Shown: piece after piece, positions 1 to 6,915 of the stretch
Layout: each line of letters opens with the position of its first letter
Position numbering within the stretch: position 1 is the stretch's first letter
Assembly: GCA_938041275.1 (NCBI GenBank)
Contig: CALISH010000166.1
Span: forward strand, 1-15,388
Length of the DNA stretch: 15,388 bases
Source: an uncultured Solobacterium sp.
GTDB lineage: Bacteria; Bacillota_I; Bacilli_A; Erysipelotrichales; Erysipelotrichaceae
Reading direction: 5' to 3'
Made by a program: the position numbers and the translations under genes
The notes under the pieces: generated by a model
The model's input: the letters and a program-made list of their open reading frames with translations, nothing else
The model's database searches: none
What the model was told of the DNA's origin: nothing

Positions 1-1063
1 AATCTCCATTTAAATTCATTTCTACTGCGGTATGAACTGCTTGTAGCAAAGAATTCTCATCTATTCCTGCCAAAGTAAAACCACCTTTATCTAACGCTTC
101 AGGTCTTTCTGTGCTTGTACGGATACATACTGCAGGGAATGGGTGACCCACGGAAGTAAAGAAACTTGACTCCTCTGGTAATGTACCACTATCAGATACC
201 ACACAGAACGCATTCATCTGTAAGCAATTATAGTCATGAAAACCAAGTGGTTCATGTTGAATAATTCGCTTATCAAGATTGAAACCAGAATTTTCTAGAC
301 GCTTGCGAGAGCGCGGATGACACGAATATAAAATTGGCATATCATATTTTTCTGCCATCTTATTAATTGCATTAAACAAAGACACAAAATTTTTTTCAGT
401 ATCAATATTTTCCTCTCGATGTGCAGACAGTAAAATATACTTTCTTTTTTCTAAATTCAATTTTTTATGAATGTCACTATTTTCAATTTCATTAAGGTTA
501 TTACGAAGAACTTCAGCCATTGGCGAGCCAGTAACATAAGTTCTCTCCCTCGGTAATCCGCAGTCTGCTAAATAACGACGAGCATGTTCTGAATAAGCCA
601 TATTTACATCTGAAATAATATCAACGATACGCCGGTTTGTTTCTTCAGGCAAGCACTCATCTTTGCAACGATTTCCTGCTTCCATGTGAAATATTGGAAT
701 GTGCAACCTCTTAGCTCCAATTGCAGAAAGACAACTATTTGTATCACCTAAAACAAGTAAAGCATCAGGCTTGATATCAACCATCAACTGGTAACTCCTA
801 GCGATGATATTGCCAACAGTCTCTCCTAAATCTGCGCCAACAGCATTCAAATAGACTTCAGGATTATCTAGCTTTAAATCTTTGAAAAAAACACCATTCA
901 GATTGTAATCATAATTTTGACCCGTATGTGCCAAAATAGTATCAAAATACTTTCTGCACTTTGTGATTACAGCTGATAATCGAATAATTTCAGGACGTGT
1001 CCCAACGATAATCAGCAATTTTAAACGGCCATCATTTTTAAATTGAACTTTACTTTCTTCCAT
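1..1063 (-). CDS. capG: Non-hydrolysing UDP-sugar 2-epimerase, CapG/FnlC type (3' end outside window)
   Basis: The C-terminus runs off the left edge; about 354 codons are visible. The fold family is the non-hydrolysing UDP-GlcNAc 2-epimerase: a GTRPE motif near residue 20, GDT near 100, HMEAGNRC, PEETNRR, SAHREEN and a late SDSGTLPEESSF loop, all in the usual order. The HMEAGNRC variant, rather than the HVEAGLRT usual in plain WecB, resembles CapG/WbjD/FnlC enzymes. In that family the enzyme makes UDP-L-FucNAc by 2-epimerising the product of CapF, in the cytoplasm. The preceding gene is CapF-like, which supports this assignment over WecB/MnaA. The ATG at 1063-1061 is preceded by AAGGGGA at good spacing, 11 bases after the capF stop, so the two are probably translated from one message. 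The remaining doubt is CapG versus a generic GlcNAc/ManNAc epimerase. Confidence 0.88.
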   Translation of the reverse strand, partial: MEESKVQFKNDGRLKLLIIVGTRPEIIRLSAVITKCRKYFDTILAHTGQNYDYNLNGVFFKDLKLDNPEVYLNAVGADLGETVGNIIARSYQLMVDIKPDALLVLGDTNSCLSAIGAKRLHIPIFHMEAGNRCKDECLPEETNRRIVDIISDVNMAYSEHARRYLADCGLPRERTYVTGSPMAEVLRNNLNEIENSDIHKKLNLEKRKYILLSAHREENIDTEKNFVSLFNAINKMAEKYDMPILYSCHPRSRKRLENSGFNLDKRIIQHEPLGFHDYNCLQMNAFCVVSDSGTLPEESSFFTSVGHPFPAVCIRTSTERPEALDKGGFTLAGIDENSLLQAVHTAVEMNLNGD

Positions 1064-1074
1064 ATATTCCCCTT

Positions 1075-2277
1075 TTATTCCTCGACCTTTAAACTAAAGG
1101 TATCTGGACGATTACTATCAAACTGTTCATTTGCCCACATCAATGTTACTAAATTTTCTGTCTGGGATAAATTAATAATGTTATGTGTATACCCTGGTAA
1201 CATATGCACAGCTTGAATCTGCTCTCCATTTACATCAAATTCTATAATTTCATCAGAGTCGATTCTTCTCTCTTGAATACGTGCATGACCAGATACCACA
1301 ATAAAGAATTCCCATTTCGTATTATGCCAATGCTCTCCTTTTGTAATTCCCGGCTTACTTATATTTACAGAAAACTGTCCTCTATCAAACGTCTTTAATA
1401 ATTCTGTAAATGACCCTCGAGAATCAACATTCATTTTTAAATCGTACGCAATTTTTTCTTTTGGAAGATATGACAAGTATGTTGAATATAACTTCTTTTC
1501 AAGCGAATGTGGAGGTATGCTTGGTATCATTCCAGTTTGTGGTTGATTCTTAAACTCTTCGAGTAAATCAACAATTTGCTGTAATGTCACCTTATGGGAT
1601 ACAGGTACATAGCAGTATTTGCCATTATCAACCGCTATCGGTGTCACACCCTCGTACTCACAATGATGTTCTTTGCCAGTTAAGGCCAATATCATTTCTT
1701 CCAACAAGTCATCGATATACACTAATTCCAACTCCACACTTGGATCATTAATTTGAATTGGCAAATCATTTGCATAGTTGTTGCAAAAAGTTGCCACAAC
1801 ACTATTATAGTTTGGGCGACACCACTTTCCGAATAAATTTGCAAAGCGATAAACCAAAACTTTTGCTCCCGTTTCTTTTGCATAATCAAAGAATAGATTT
1901 TCACCGGCAAGCTTGGATTTTCCATAATCTGATTCTGCATATCGTCCGATTAGAGTTGCCTGAATCGAAGAACTTAACATAACAGTTGCCTTATTATCAA
2001 ATTTTTTCAGAGTATCAAGTAATGTGCTAGCAAACCCAAAATTGCCTTCCATGAACTCTTTATCGTTTTCAGGACGATTTACCCCAGCCAAGTTAAATAC
2101 AAAGTCACAGTTCTTGCAATAATATTCAAGATCTTCAACTGTTGAATCTTTATCATACGAATAAACTTCCGCGATATTTAAATTTGTAGTTCTGTTTTTT
2201 CCATCTTTGATATTTTTTAGGTTTGCCACCAAATTCTTTCCAACAAACCCATTAGCACCTGTCACCAATATCCTCAT
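1075..2277 (-). CDS. capF: CapF-like bifunctional SDR reductase/cupin enzyme of UDP-L-FucNAc synthesis
   Basis: This 400-residue protein has two fused domains. Residues 1-280 are an extended SDR domain with the nucleotide-binding TGANGFVGKN motif (6-15) and the catalytic YxxxK pair Y118/K122. Residues 285-400 are a cupin domain with likely metal ligands H316, H318, E323 and H365. This architecture and length match Staphylococcus CapF. There the cupin part epimerises the 4-keto sugar made by CapE, and the SDR part reduces it with NADPH to UDP-N-acetyl-L-talosamine, the CapG substrate. The start ATG at 2277 overlaps the stop of the upstream glycosyltransferase gene as ATGA, which indicates translational coupling, and capG follows directly. 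All key residues expected for both activities seem present. CapE/FnlA, the first enzyme, is not in the window. Confidence 0.93.
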   Translation of the reverse strand: MRILVTGANGFVGKNLVANLKNIKDGKNRTTNLNIAEVYSYDKDSTVEDLEYYCKNCDFVFNLAGVNRPENDKEFMEGNFGFASTLLDTLKKFDNKATVMLSSSIQATLIGRYAESDYGKSKLAGENLFFDYAKETGAKVLVYRFANLFGKWCRPNYNSVVATFCNNYANDLPIQINDPSVELELVYIDDLLEEMILALTGKEHHCEYEGVTPIAVDNGKYCYVPVSHKVTLQQIVDLLEEFKNQPQTGMIPSIPPHSLEKKLYSTYLSYLPKEKIAYDLKMNVDSRGSFTELLKTFDRGQFSVNISKPGITKGEHWHNTKWEFFIVVSGHARIQERRIDSDEIIEFDVNGEQIQAVHMLPGYTHNIINLSQTENLVTLMWANEQFDSNRPDTFSLKVEE

Positions 2278-3485
2278 TTGCCAATCTTCTTTCTATCTAT
2301 TTCCTCTTGGAAAATCTTTTCCAATTCATCTAACAATTTTTCTTTATCAAAATGTGAATGATAATAAGTACTCGCATTTCTGCCTCTACCATAAGTATCT
2401 TGTTCATCTTCACTTGCTTTCAAGATATTTTCAGCTAACCTATGTGCATCTCCAGAAGGCCCACAATATCCGCAATCTGCATCTTGAATTACACGTTTAG
2501 TCTCTCCGTTGATTGCACCAATAATCGTTTTTCCTGCAAGCATATATGATTGCATTTTTGCAGGTAAGGTATAATTTACAACTTCATTATCTTTCATGGT
2601 GATTAAGAAGGCATCTGCTAAATCATAATATTGCTTCATCTCGTCAACTTTGTGACTACCGTAAAATGTAATATTATCTAGGCCAGCATTAATAGCCATT
2701 TGTTCACAGTTTTGGCGATTAACACCATCACCCACAATATGAAAATGAATATTTTTATGTTCTTTTAAATATTCTGCTGCCTTAACAATCACTTCAACAT
2801 CTGCAGCAGGTCCAATATTACCTGCATACAACACATCATATGTACCATTAATATTTTGGACAGTATTTTGATATATATCTTCTGCATACTGTGGCCAATA
2901 ATCCAAGCCATATTTCTCAGTTGATAACTTAAGTTCTTTATTAAAGTAATTTTCAAAAGATTTAGAAGTTATTAAAATACGGTCAGCCTTATTATATGTA
3001 TCTACGCTAAGTTTCCAAAAAAACGAATATGCAAGTGTTCCTTTGGAAAACGGACCAGTAGTAATACTGATTGGCCATTGGTCTAAACAGTACAATACCA
3101 AAGGAATATTTTGTCTCTTCTTTACTTCGATTGCAGGCCATACCATTGATACAGGAGAAGTTTGATAGGAGAAAATAACATCAAAGTCCTCATGTAAAGT
3201 TTTTGCTTTCTGCTTACCAGCTATTGCAAACCAAGCATAATTTAATCCAAAAGTTAGTAGGCTTTTCCCACGCCCGATCAATGAAGTGCGAATAATATGT
3301 ACACCGTTTACAGTCTGATTACGATTCTGCTTGTTTTGATATCCATCATAAATTTTTCCTTCAGGGTAATTTGGTAACCCTGTAAGCACTGTTACTTTAT
3401 GACCTCTTTTCGCTAATTCGAACGATATATCATTAATGCGAAACTGCTCAGGATAATAGTGCTGACTTACTATTAATATATTCAT
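2274..3485 (-). CDS. WbuB-like GT4 glycosyltransferase, probable FucNAc transferase
   Basis: The 403-residue protein has a GT-B fold of the GT4 type. The N-terminus, with MNILIVSQHYYPEQFRIND and LTGLPNYPEGKIYDGY (residues 1-50), closely resembles WbuB from E. coli O-antigen loci, which is known as an L-FucNAc transferase. The C-terminal donor-binding half begins near residue 218 (LYAGNIGPAADVE) and includes VGDGVNR and a YTLPAKMQSYMLAGK loop near 305-320, the WbuB-family counterpart of the GT4 donor site. An in-frame ATG 36 codons upstream is rejected: it lies inside a hairpin, while the ATG at 3485 follows AGGAG by a short A-rich spacer. The gene opens a transcription unit (own promoter) with capF and capG, so a role in adding L-FucNAc to a lipid-linked acceptor in the cytoplasm is likely but inferred. 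Confidence 0.87.
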   Translation of the reverse strand: MNILIVSQHYYPEQFRINDISFELAKRGHKVTVLTGLPNYPEGKIYDGYQNKQNRNQTVNGVHIIRTSLIGRGKSLLTFGLNYAWFAIAGKQKAKTLHEDFDVIFSYQTSPVSMVWPAIEVKKRQNIPLVLYCLDQWPISITTGPFSKGTLAYSFFWKLSVDTYNKADRILITSKSFENYFNKELKLSTEKYGLDYWPQYAEDIYQNTVQNINGTYDVLYAGNIGPAADVEVIVKAAEYLKEHKNIHFHIVGDGVNRQNCEQMAINAGLDNITFYGSHKVDEMKQYYDLADAFLITMKDNEVVNYTLPAKMQSYMLAGKTIIGAINGETKRVIQDADCGYCGPSGDAHRLAENILKASEDEQDTYGRGRNASTYYHSHFDKEKLLDELEKIFQEEIDRKKIGK

Positions 3486-3509
3486 TTTTTCTCCTATATA
3501 CTCAGAAAA

Positions 3510-3538
3510 ATTATACACTTTCGCCGTTGAATACTCAA
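3510..3538 (-). promoter_or_regulatory. Sigma-A type promoter for the WbuB-like/capF/capG unit
   Basis: On the minus strand TTGAGT (3538-3533) is followed after exactly 17 bases by a consensus TATAAT (3515-3510). Transcription would start near 3503 and give a leader of about 18 bases that carries the AGGAG ribosome binding site at 3495-3491. It lies directly after the hairpin that closes the DUF2304 gene. Confidence 0.72.
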
Positions 3539-3540
3539 CG
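3525..3540. promoter_or_regulatory. Inverted repeat over the -35 box, possible operator
   Basis: The plus strand reads CGTTGA-ATAC-TCAACG, a perfect pair of 6-base arms with a 4-base spacer. It covers the whole -35 hexamer (3533-3538) of the internal promoter. A bound regulator here would block RNA polymerase. It is short, so chance is possible, and no regulator gene is visible nearby. Confidence 0.35.
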
Positions 3541-3577
3541 TGTGGAAATTGATGCATAAGACACCAAGTTTTCCATG

Positions 3578-3604
3578 AAAAAGATTCCCCCAACGGAGAA
3601 TCTT
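3578..3604 (-). terminator. Intrinsic terminator-like hairpin after DUF2304
   Basis: On the minus strand AAGATTCTCC, loop GTTG and GGGGAATCTT form a 10-bp stem with one G-U pair, followed directly by further T residues (five in a row before a C). The 5' arm overlaps the TAA stop of the DUF2304 gene. The T tract is short, so partial termination is plausible. The promoter just downstream fits a transcription-unit boundary. Confidence 0.68.
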
Positions 3605-3953
3605 ACTCGTGATAATTATCTTTCATCTTTTTTTCTAAAATTGCAAAACTCTGAGATAGACTTTTGATTTCACCCGAGAGTTTAGAAACATACTTTGTCA
3701 AATTGTAGATAATTAATAATGCAAAGCAAAATCCTAAGAAAAAAATCATATTTACAGGCGTGGATACACCCATAATCATTGTCAAAGTAGATAATAGTCC
3801 TGGAAACAGAATTACGACAACAAGGCCAAATACCATAACTATCCAAGACATTGTATATTGAAGGTCGAGTTTCTTTTGCTTAACTTGTACAATCAGTCCA
3901 ACAAAGATAAGTAAAGCAAATATTAATAATACTGTTTTTAGATGAAATTCCAT
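3603..3953 (-). CDS. DUF2304 small membrane protein, partner of the GT2
   Basis: This 116-residue protein has three predicted membrane helices (about residues 7-24, 35-54 and 67-86) and a charged, coiled-coil-like tail (90-112). Length and topology match the DUF2304 family. Such proteins often sit next to DPM1-like GT2 enzymes. GacJ, the small partner of GacI in the Group A Streptococcus carbohydrate locus, is of comparable size and stimulates its GT2; I recall it as the same kind of protein but cannot check. Here the gene starts 7 bases after the GT2 stop, and its ribosome binding site (GGAAGTGAGG) overlaps the GT2 end, so co-translation is likely. The inferred role is to hold or activate the soluble GT2 at the membrane, since that GT2 lacks an obvious membrane anchor. 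Confidence 0.85.
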   Translation of the reverse strand: MEFHLKTVLLIFALLIFVGLIVQVKQKKLDLQYTMSWIVMVFGLVVVILFPGLLSTLTMIMGVSTPVNMIFFLGFCFALLIIYNLTKYVSKLSGEIKSLSQSFAILEKKMKDNYHE

Positions 3954-3960
3954 ATATGCC

Positions 3961-4650
3961 TCACTTCCTTATAAATTCAACGAGAATTGCCATCGATACT
4001 TTAACCATATAGTATACTGAACTCCACATTCTAATTGAAGACTGTCCGCCTTCTCTTGCCTTCATTATTACAGGCGCCTCAACTATCTTAAAGTTCTTTT
4101 TCAGTAATACAACAACAGATTCAGGCTCTGGATAATCTCTAGGATATTCTTTTGCAAACAATTCAATAGCTCTTCGATTTGCAAGTCGAAAACCAGAGGT
4201 TGGATCAGTAATAGTCTGATTCGTTAATAACTTGATTAATCTTGTAAAATAGGTAATCCCTACACGGCGCATGAATGTTGATTGAAATCCTTCTTTGTTA
4301 ATAAAACGAGATCCAATTACCATATCGGCATCTTCTTTAACTAATTTATCGACCATCAAATTTAAAAACGAAACATCATGTTGTCCATCTCCATCAACTT
4401 GTACAGCCATGTCATATCCATTTTCAAGCGCATATTTGTACCCTGTTTGAACAGCTCCTCCGATTCCGAGATTAACAGGTAAAGAGATATAGTTATAATG
4501 ATTTTTCTCTAAAATCTCTGCCGTATCATCTGATGAACAATCGTTGATAATTACATAATCAAAATCCGGAGCTTCCTTTTTAATATGTTCAATTGTGTAT
4601 TCAATGCTCTCAGATTCATTATATGCAGGTATAATAATTAATTTTTTCAT
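3961..4650 (-). CDS. DPM1-like GT2, probable polyprenyl-phosphate glycosyltransferase
   Basis: This 229-residue single GT-A domain has IIPAYNE (6-12), VIINDCSSDDT (33-43), the metal-binding DGDGQHD (86-92), VIGSRF (111-116) and DPTSGFRLANRRA (149-161). This motif set is typical of dolichyl/undecaprenyl-phosphate sugar synthases. Such enzymes move a sugar from UDP- or GDP-sugar to undecaprenyl phosphate on the inner face of the membrane. Relatives such as GacI carry C-terminal membrane helices. Here the protein ends after only a mildly hydrophobic stretch, so membrane attachment may depend on the DUF2304 protein encoded 7 bases downstream. The ATG at 4650 follows GGGGGA at good spacing. The donor sugar cannot be read from sequence. 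Confidence 0.9.
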   Translation of the reverse strand: MKKLIIIPAYNESESIEYTIEHIKKEAPDFDYVIINDCSSDDTAEILEKNHYNYISLPVNLGIGGAVQTGYKYALENGYDMAVQVDGDGQHDVSFLNLMVDKLVKEDADMVIGSRFINKEGFQSTFMRRVGITYFTRLIKLLTNQTITDPTSGFRLANRRAIELFAKEYPRDYPEPESVVVLLKKNFKIVEAPVIMKAREGGQSSIRMWSSVYYMVKVSMAILVEFIRK

Positions 4651-4692
4651 ATATCCCCCGTTATCATTTCTTAAATCTTACGCATACACAAA

Positions 4693-6858
4693 CTACTTCT
4701 TATCATAAATATCTTTTGCTTTGTCCTTTAGGAAATTTCTCATTTCCAAACTGTAATAAGGTTGTCCAATTTTTTCGCTTTCAATATTGCGAATGTTAAA
4801 GAACCCATCTTTTACAGATAGATTTTGATTATAGTAAGGATCACCATCCAAAATATTTTTTTCCCATTTCAAATTGAATAGACCAATCTCTCTATTAAAT
4901 CTTTCAATTTTTTCAGGTGTATCCTCTGCACCTCTTGATTTTGACTCATAGTGATGAAAACATGCGTATGGTGCGTAAACGATCAGTTTCTTATCTTCTC
5001 TTATCTTCATGCAGATATCAATATCGTTGAATGCCACTGCAAATCTTTCATCAAAGCCTTCTACCTTCTCAAAGACTTCCTTCTTAACTAACATGACCGC
5101 AGCTGTTACTGCTGACATGTCTTGCGTTAACATTGCGCGAGCATGGTATGTCATTCCTTCAATTTGTTTTTTGAAAATATGTTCAGCTACACCAATCTCG
5201 CCGACAATAACCCCAGCGTGTTGTAGCGTGTTGTCCTCATATAGTAATCTACATCCGACTGCGCCTACATCATTCCGTTGTCCATATCCCATCATCTCTT
5301 TTAATGAATCCGGCTCGATTAGTTCTACATCGTTATTCATGAAGAGATAATACTCTCCTCTGGCATGTCTTACTCCAAAATTGTTTATCTTCGCGTAATT
5401 GAATATTCCATCATAATAAACAACCTTAACTTGCGAATATTCTTTCTCTATCTTTTTGTAATACTCCCACGTCTTTTCTTCCGTTGAATTATTCTCTACT
5501 ACGATAAATTCAAGATTTGGCCAAGTCCCTTTCTCAATCATTGACCGTATCGCTTTATCTAGGTCATCTGTATGATCTTTATTTGGAATGATAACAGATA
5601 TGAGAGGATACTCATTGAATTTGAATACAGTATGATACATGCCTAGCGTATACCCATTCTCGATTCTCTCAATCTGAATCTCTGGTAACATCCTTGCGTA
5701 ATGGGCTCTGATCGCTCTGGCACCTGCATCATATGCATACATCTTCGACTCAGGATTCAACGCAGTTGACCCTTGATGTGTTCGCCAATGATACAGTATC
5801 TTTGCCACGTGTGCTATCTTTCTGCTATGCTCGTTCATTCGCAATATGAAATCATAGTCCTGCGCACCATCATACTCTGAATTAAACATCCCATACTTTT
5901 CTACGAGTTCTCTTCTAACTCCATACAAATGGCAGATGTAATTCTGTGATCGCAACATATCTATATTAAAGTCTGGCTTAAAGCTCGGATCAAAAACATC
6001 ATAGCTTTTCTCATCTATCTTATCTTCATCCGAATAGATGGAATCCACCTCTTTATCTGACACTATCTCTTTGGCAAACTCAAATAACGCATCTGGTGTA
6101 ATTAAATCATCATGATCACAAAGCACAATGAAATCACCTGTTGCCATCTCAACAGCTTTATTTGTGTTCCCTGATATTCCTAGATTTTCACCAATATATC
6201 GATACTTGATTCTTTCGTCTTGATAAGATTTGACAAGCATCTCTAATTTATTATCTGGACTTCCATCCGCCAAGCACAGTTCCCACTTTACATATGTCTG
6301 CGCTTCAATACTCTCTATCAACTCTTTTAGGTATCCCTTAGGCGTTCTATACAAAGGCACGACTATCGAAAATAATGGTGCGTCTTCTGCCCACTTATAC
6401 TCTTTCTGCTTTATTAGTTCTTCTTTTGATGCTTTCGTTAACTTAAACCATTCTGGATAATCAAGTATATTTTTCCGTCTTATTCGTCTTTCAAAGATTT
6501 CGCGAATAGACTGTTTTTCCATCATATTTTTCAATACTCGTTTGATGAAAATAAGCTTTCCATCGATACGCTTTTCTACAGTGGATTTAGAATCCGCCAA
6601 TCGAAGAATATAATGATCCCCTTTTCTGAAAGGAAATCTCAATTTAAACCCATATGTGTTTTCATCAGAACTATGAAAGAAGCGAATTCCAACATCAGGA
6701 CGAGAATAACGGTTGATACACTGGCGTAGTTGCTTTCCATTCGCATCTAAAAGATCAAGTTGAACAACTTCATCCTGATCATCACAAACTGCCCATCCTG
6801 CAAGTTCAATATCATTGTAAACACTATACGCAATTTCAATCCTATACTTTATCGACAT
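4693..6858 (-). CDS. Tandem-domain GT2 glycosyltransferase (copy A)
   Basis: The protein is 721 residues from the ATG at 6858, chosen because AGAGGTG lies just upstream; a GTG 13 codons earlier has no such site. Residues 1-100 form a beta-rich accessory region (GW at 21-22, RPDV at 53-56, YGF at 69-71). The first GT-A domain is about 160-390: VVPLYR, ADGSPD, CDHDD (247-251, metal site), GAQDYDF (331-337) and YHWR. The second is about 418-650: VIIPNKD, VENNS, MNNDVE (507-512) and FNDIDICMKI (610-619). Two GT2 domains in one chain are common in polysaccharide loci, including rhamnan-type wall polymer loci, where one protein adds two linkages or alternates them. Codons W137 to F654 are identical in DNA to copy B. 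It lies 57 bases after copy B and is probably co-transcribed. Donor and acceptor are unknown. Confidence 0.9.
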   Translation of the reverse strand: MSIKYRIEIAYSVYNDIELAGWAVCDDQDEVVQLDLLDANGKQLRQCINRYSRPDVGIRFFHSSDENTYGFKLRFPFRKGDHYILRLADSKSTVEKRIDGKLIFIKRVLKNMMEKQSIREIFERRIRRKNILDYPEWFKLTKASKEELIKQKEYKWAEDAPLFSIVVPLYRTPKGYLKELIESIEAQTYVKWELCLADGSPDNKLEMLVKSYQDERIKYRYIGENLGISGNTNKAVEMATGDFIVLCDHDDLITPDALFEFAKEIVSDKEVDSIYSDEDKIDEKSYDVFDPSFKPDFNIDMLRSQNYICHLYGVRRELVEKYGMFNSEYDGAQDYDFILRMNEHSRKIAHVAKILYHWRTHQGSTALNPESKMYAYDAGARAIRAHYARMLPEIQIERIENGYTLGMYHTVFKFNEYPLISVIIPNKDHTDDLDKAIRSMIEKGTWPNLEFIVVENNSTEEKTWEYYKKIEKEYSQVKVVYYDGIFNYAKINNFGVRHARGEYYLFMNNDVELIEPDSLKEMMGYGQRNDVGAVGCRLLYEDNTLQHAGVIVGEIGVAEHIFKKQIEGMTYHARAMLTQDMSAVTAAVMLVKKEVFEKVEGFDERFAVAFNDIDICMKIREDKKLIVYAPYACFHHYESKSRGAEDTPEKIERFNREIGLFNLKWEKNILDGDPYYNQNLSVKDGFFNIRNIESEKIGQPYYSLEMRNFLKDKAKDIYDKK
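4896..6450 (-). repeat. 1555-bp perfect direct repeat, copy A
   Basis: Reading line by line, 4896-6450 matches 7026-8580 at a constant offset of 2130 with no mismatch found. It covers both catalytic domains and stops abruptly at each end; outside it the two genes differ strongly. Being in the same orientation, it can recombine with the other copy. Confidence 0.95.
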
Positions 6859-6915
6859 TAAGCACCTCTGAGTATTTAAAAACACATCTATTATCACACA
6901 AAATAGAGAATTATT

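Noticed and set aside
3486..3593. Longer N-terminus (36 extra codons) for the WbuB-like glycosyltransferase
   Set aside because: It would run through the promoter and terminator hairpin; the downstream ATG has AGGAG and the conserved MNILIVSQ family start.
6859..6897. GTG start 13 codons upstream for GT2 copy A
   Set aside because: No ribosome binding site there, while AGAGGTG precedes the ATG at 6858.
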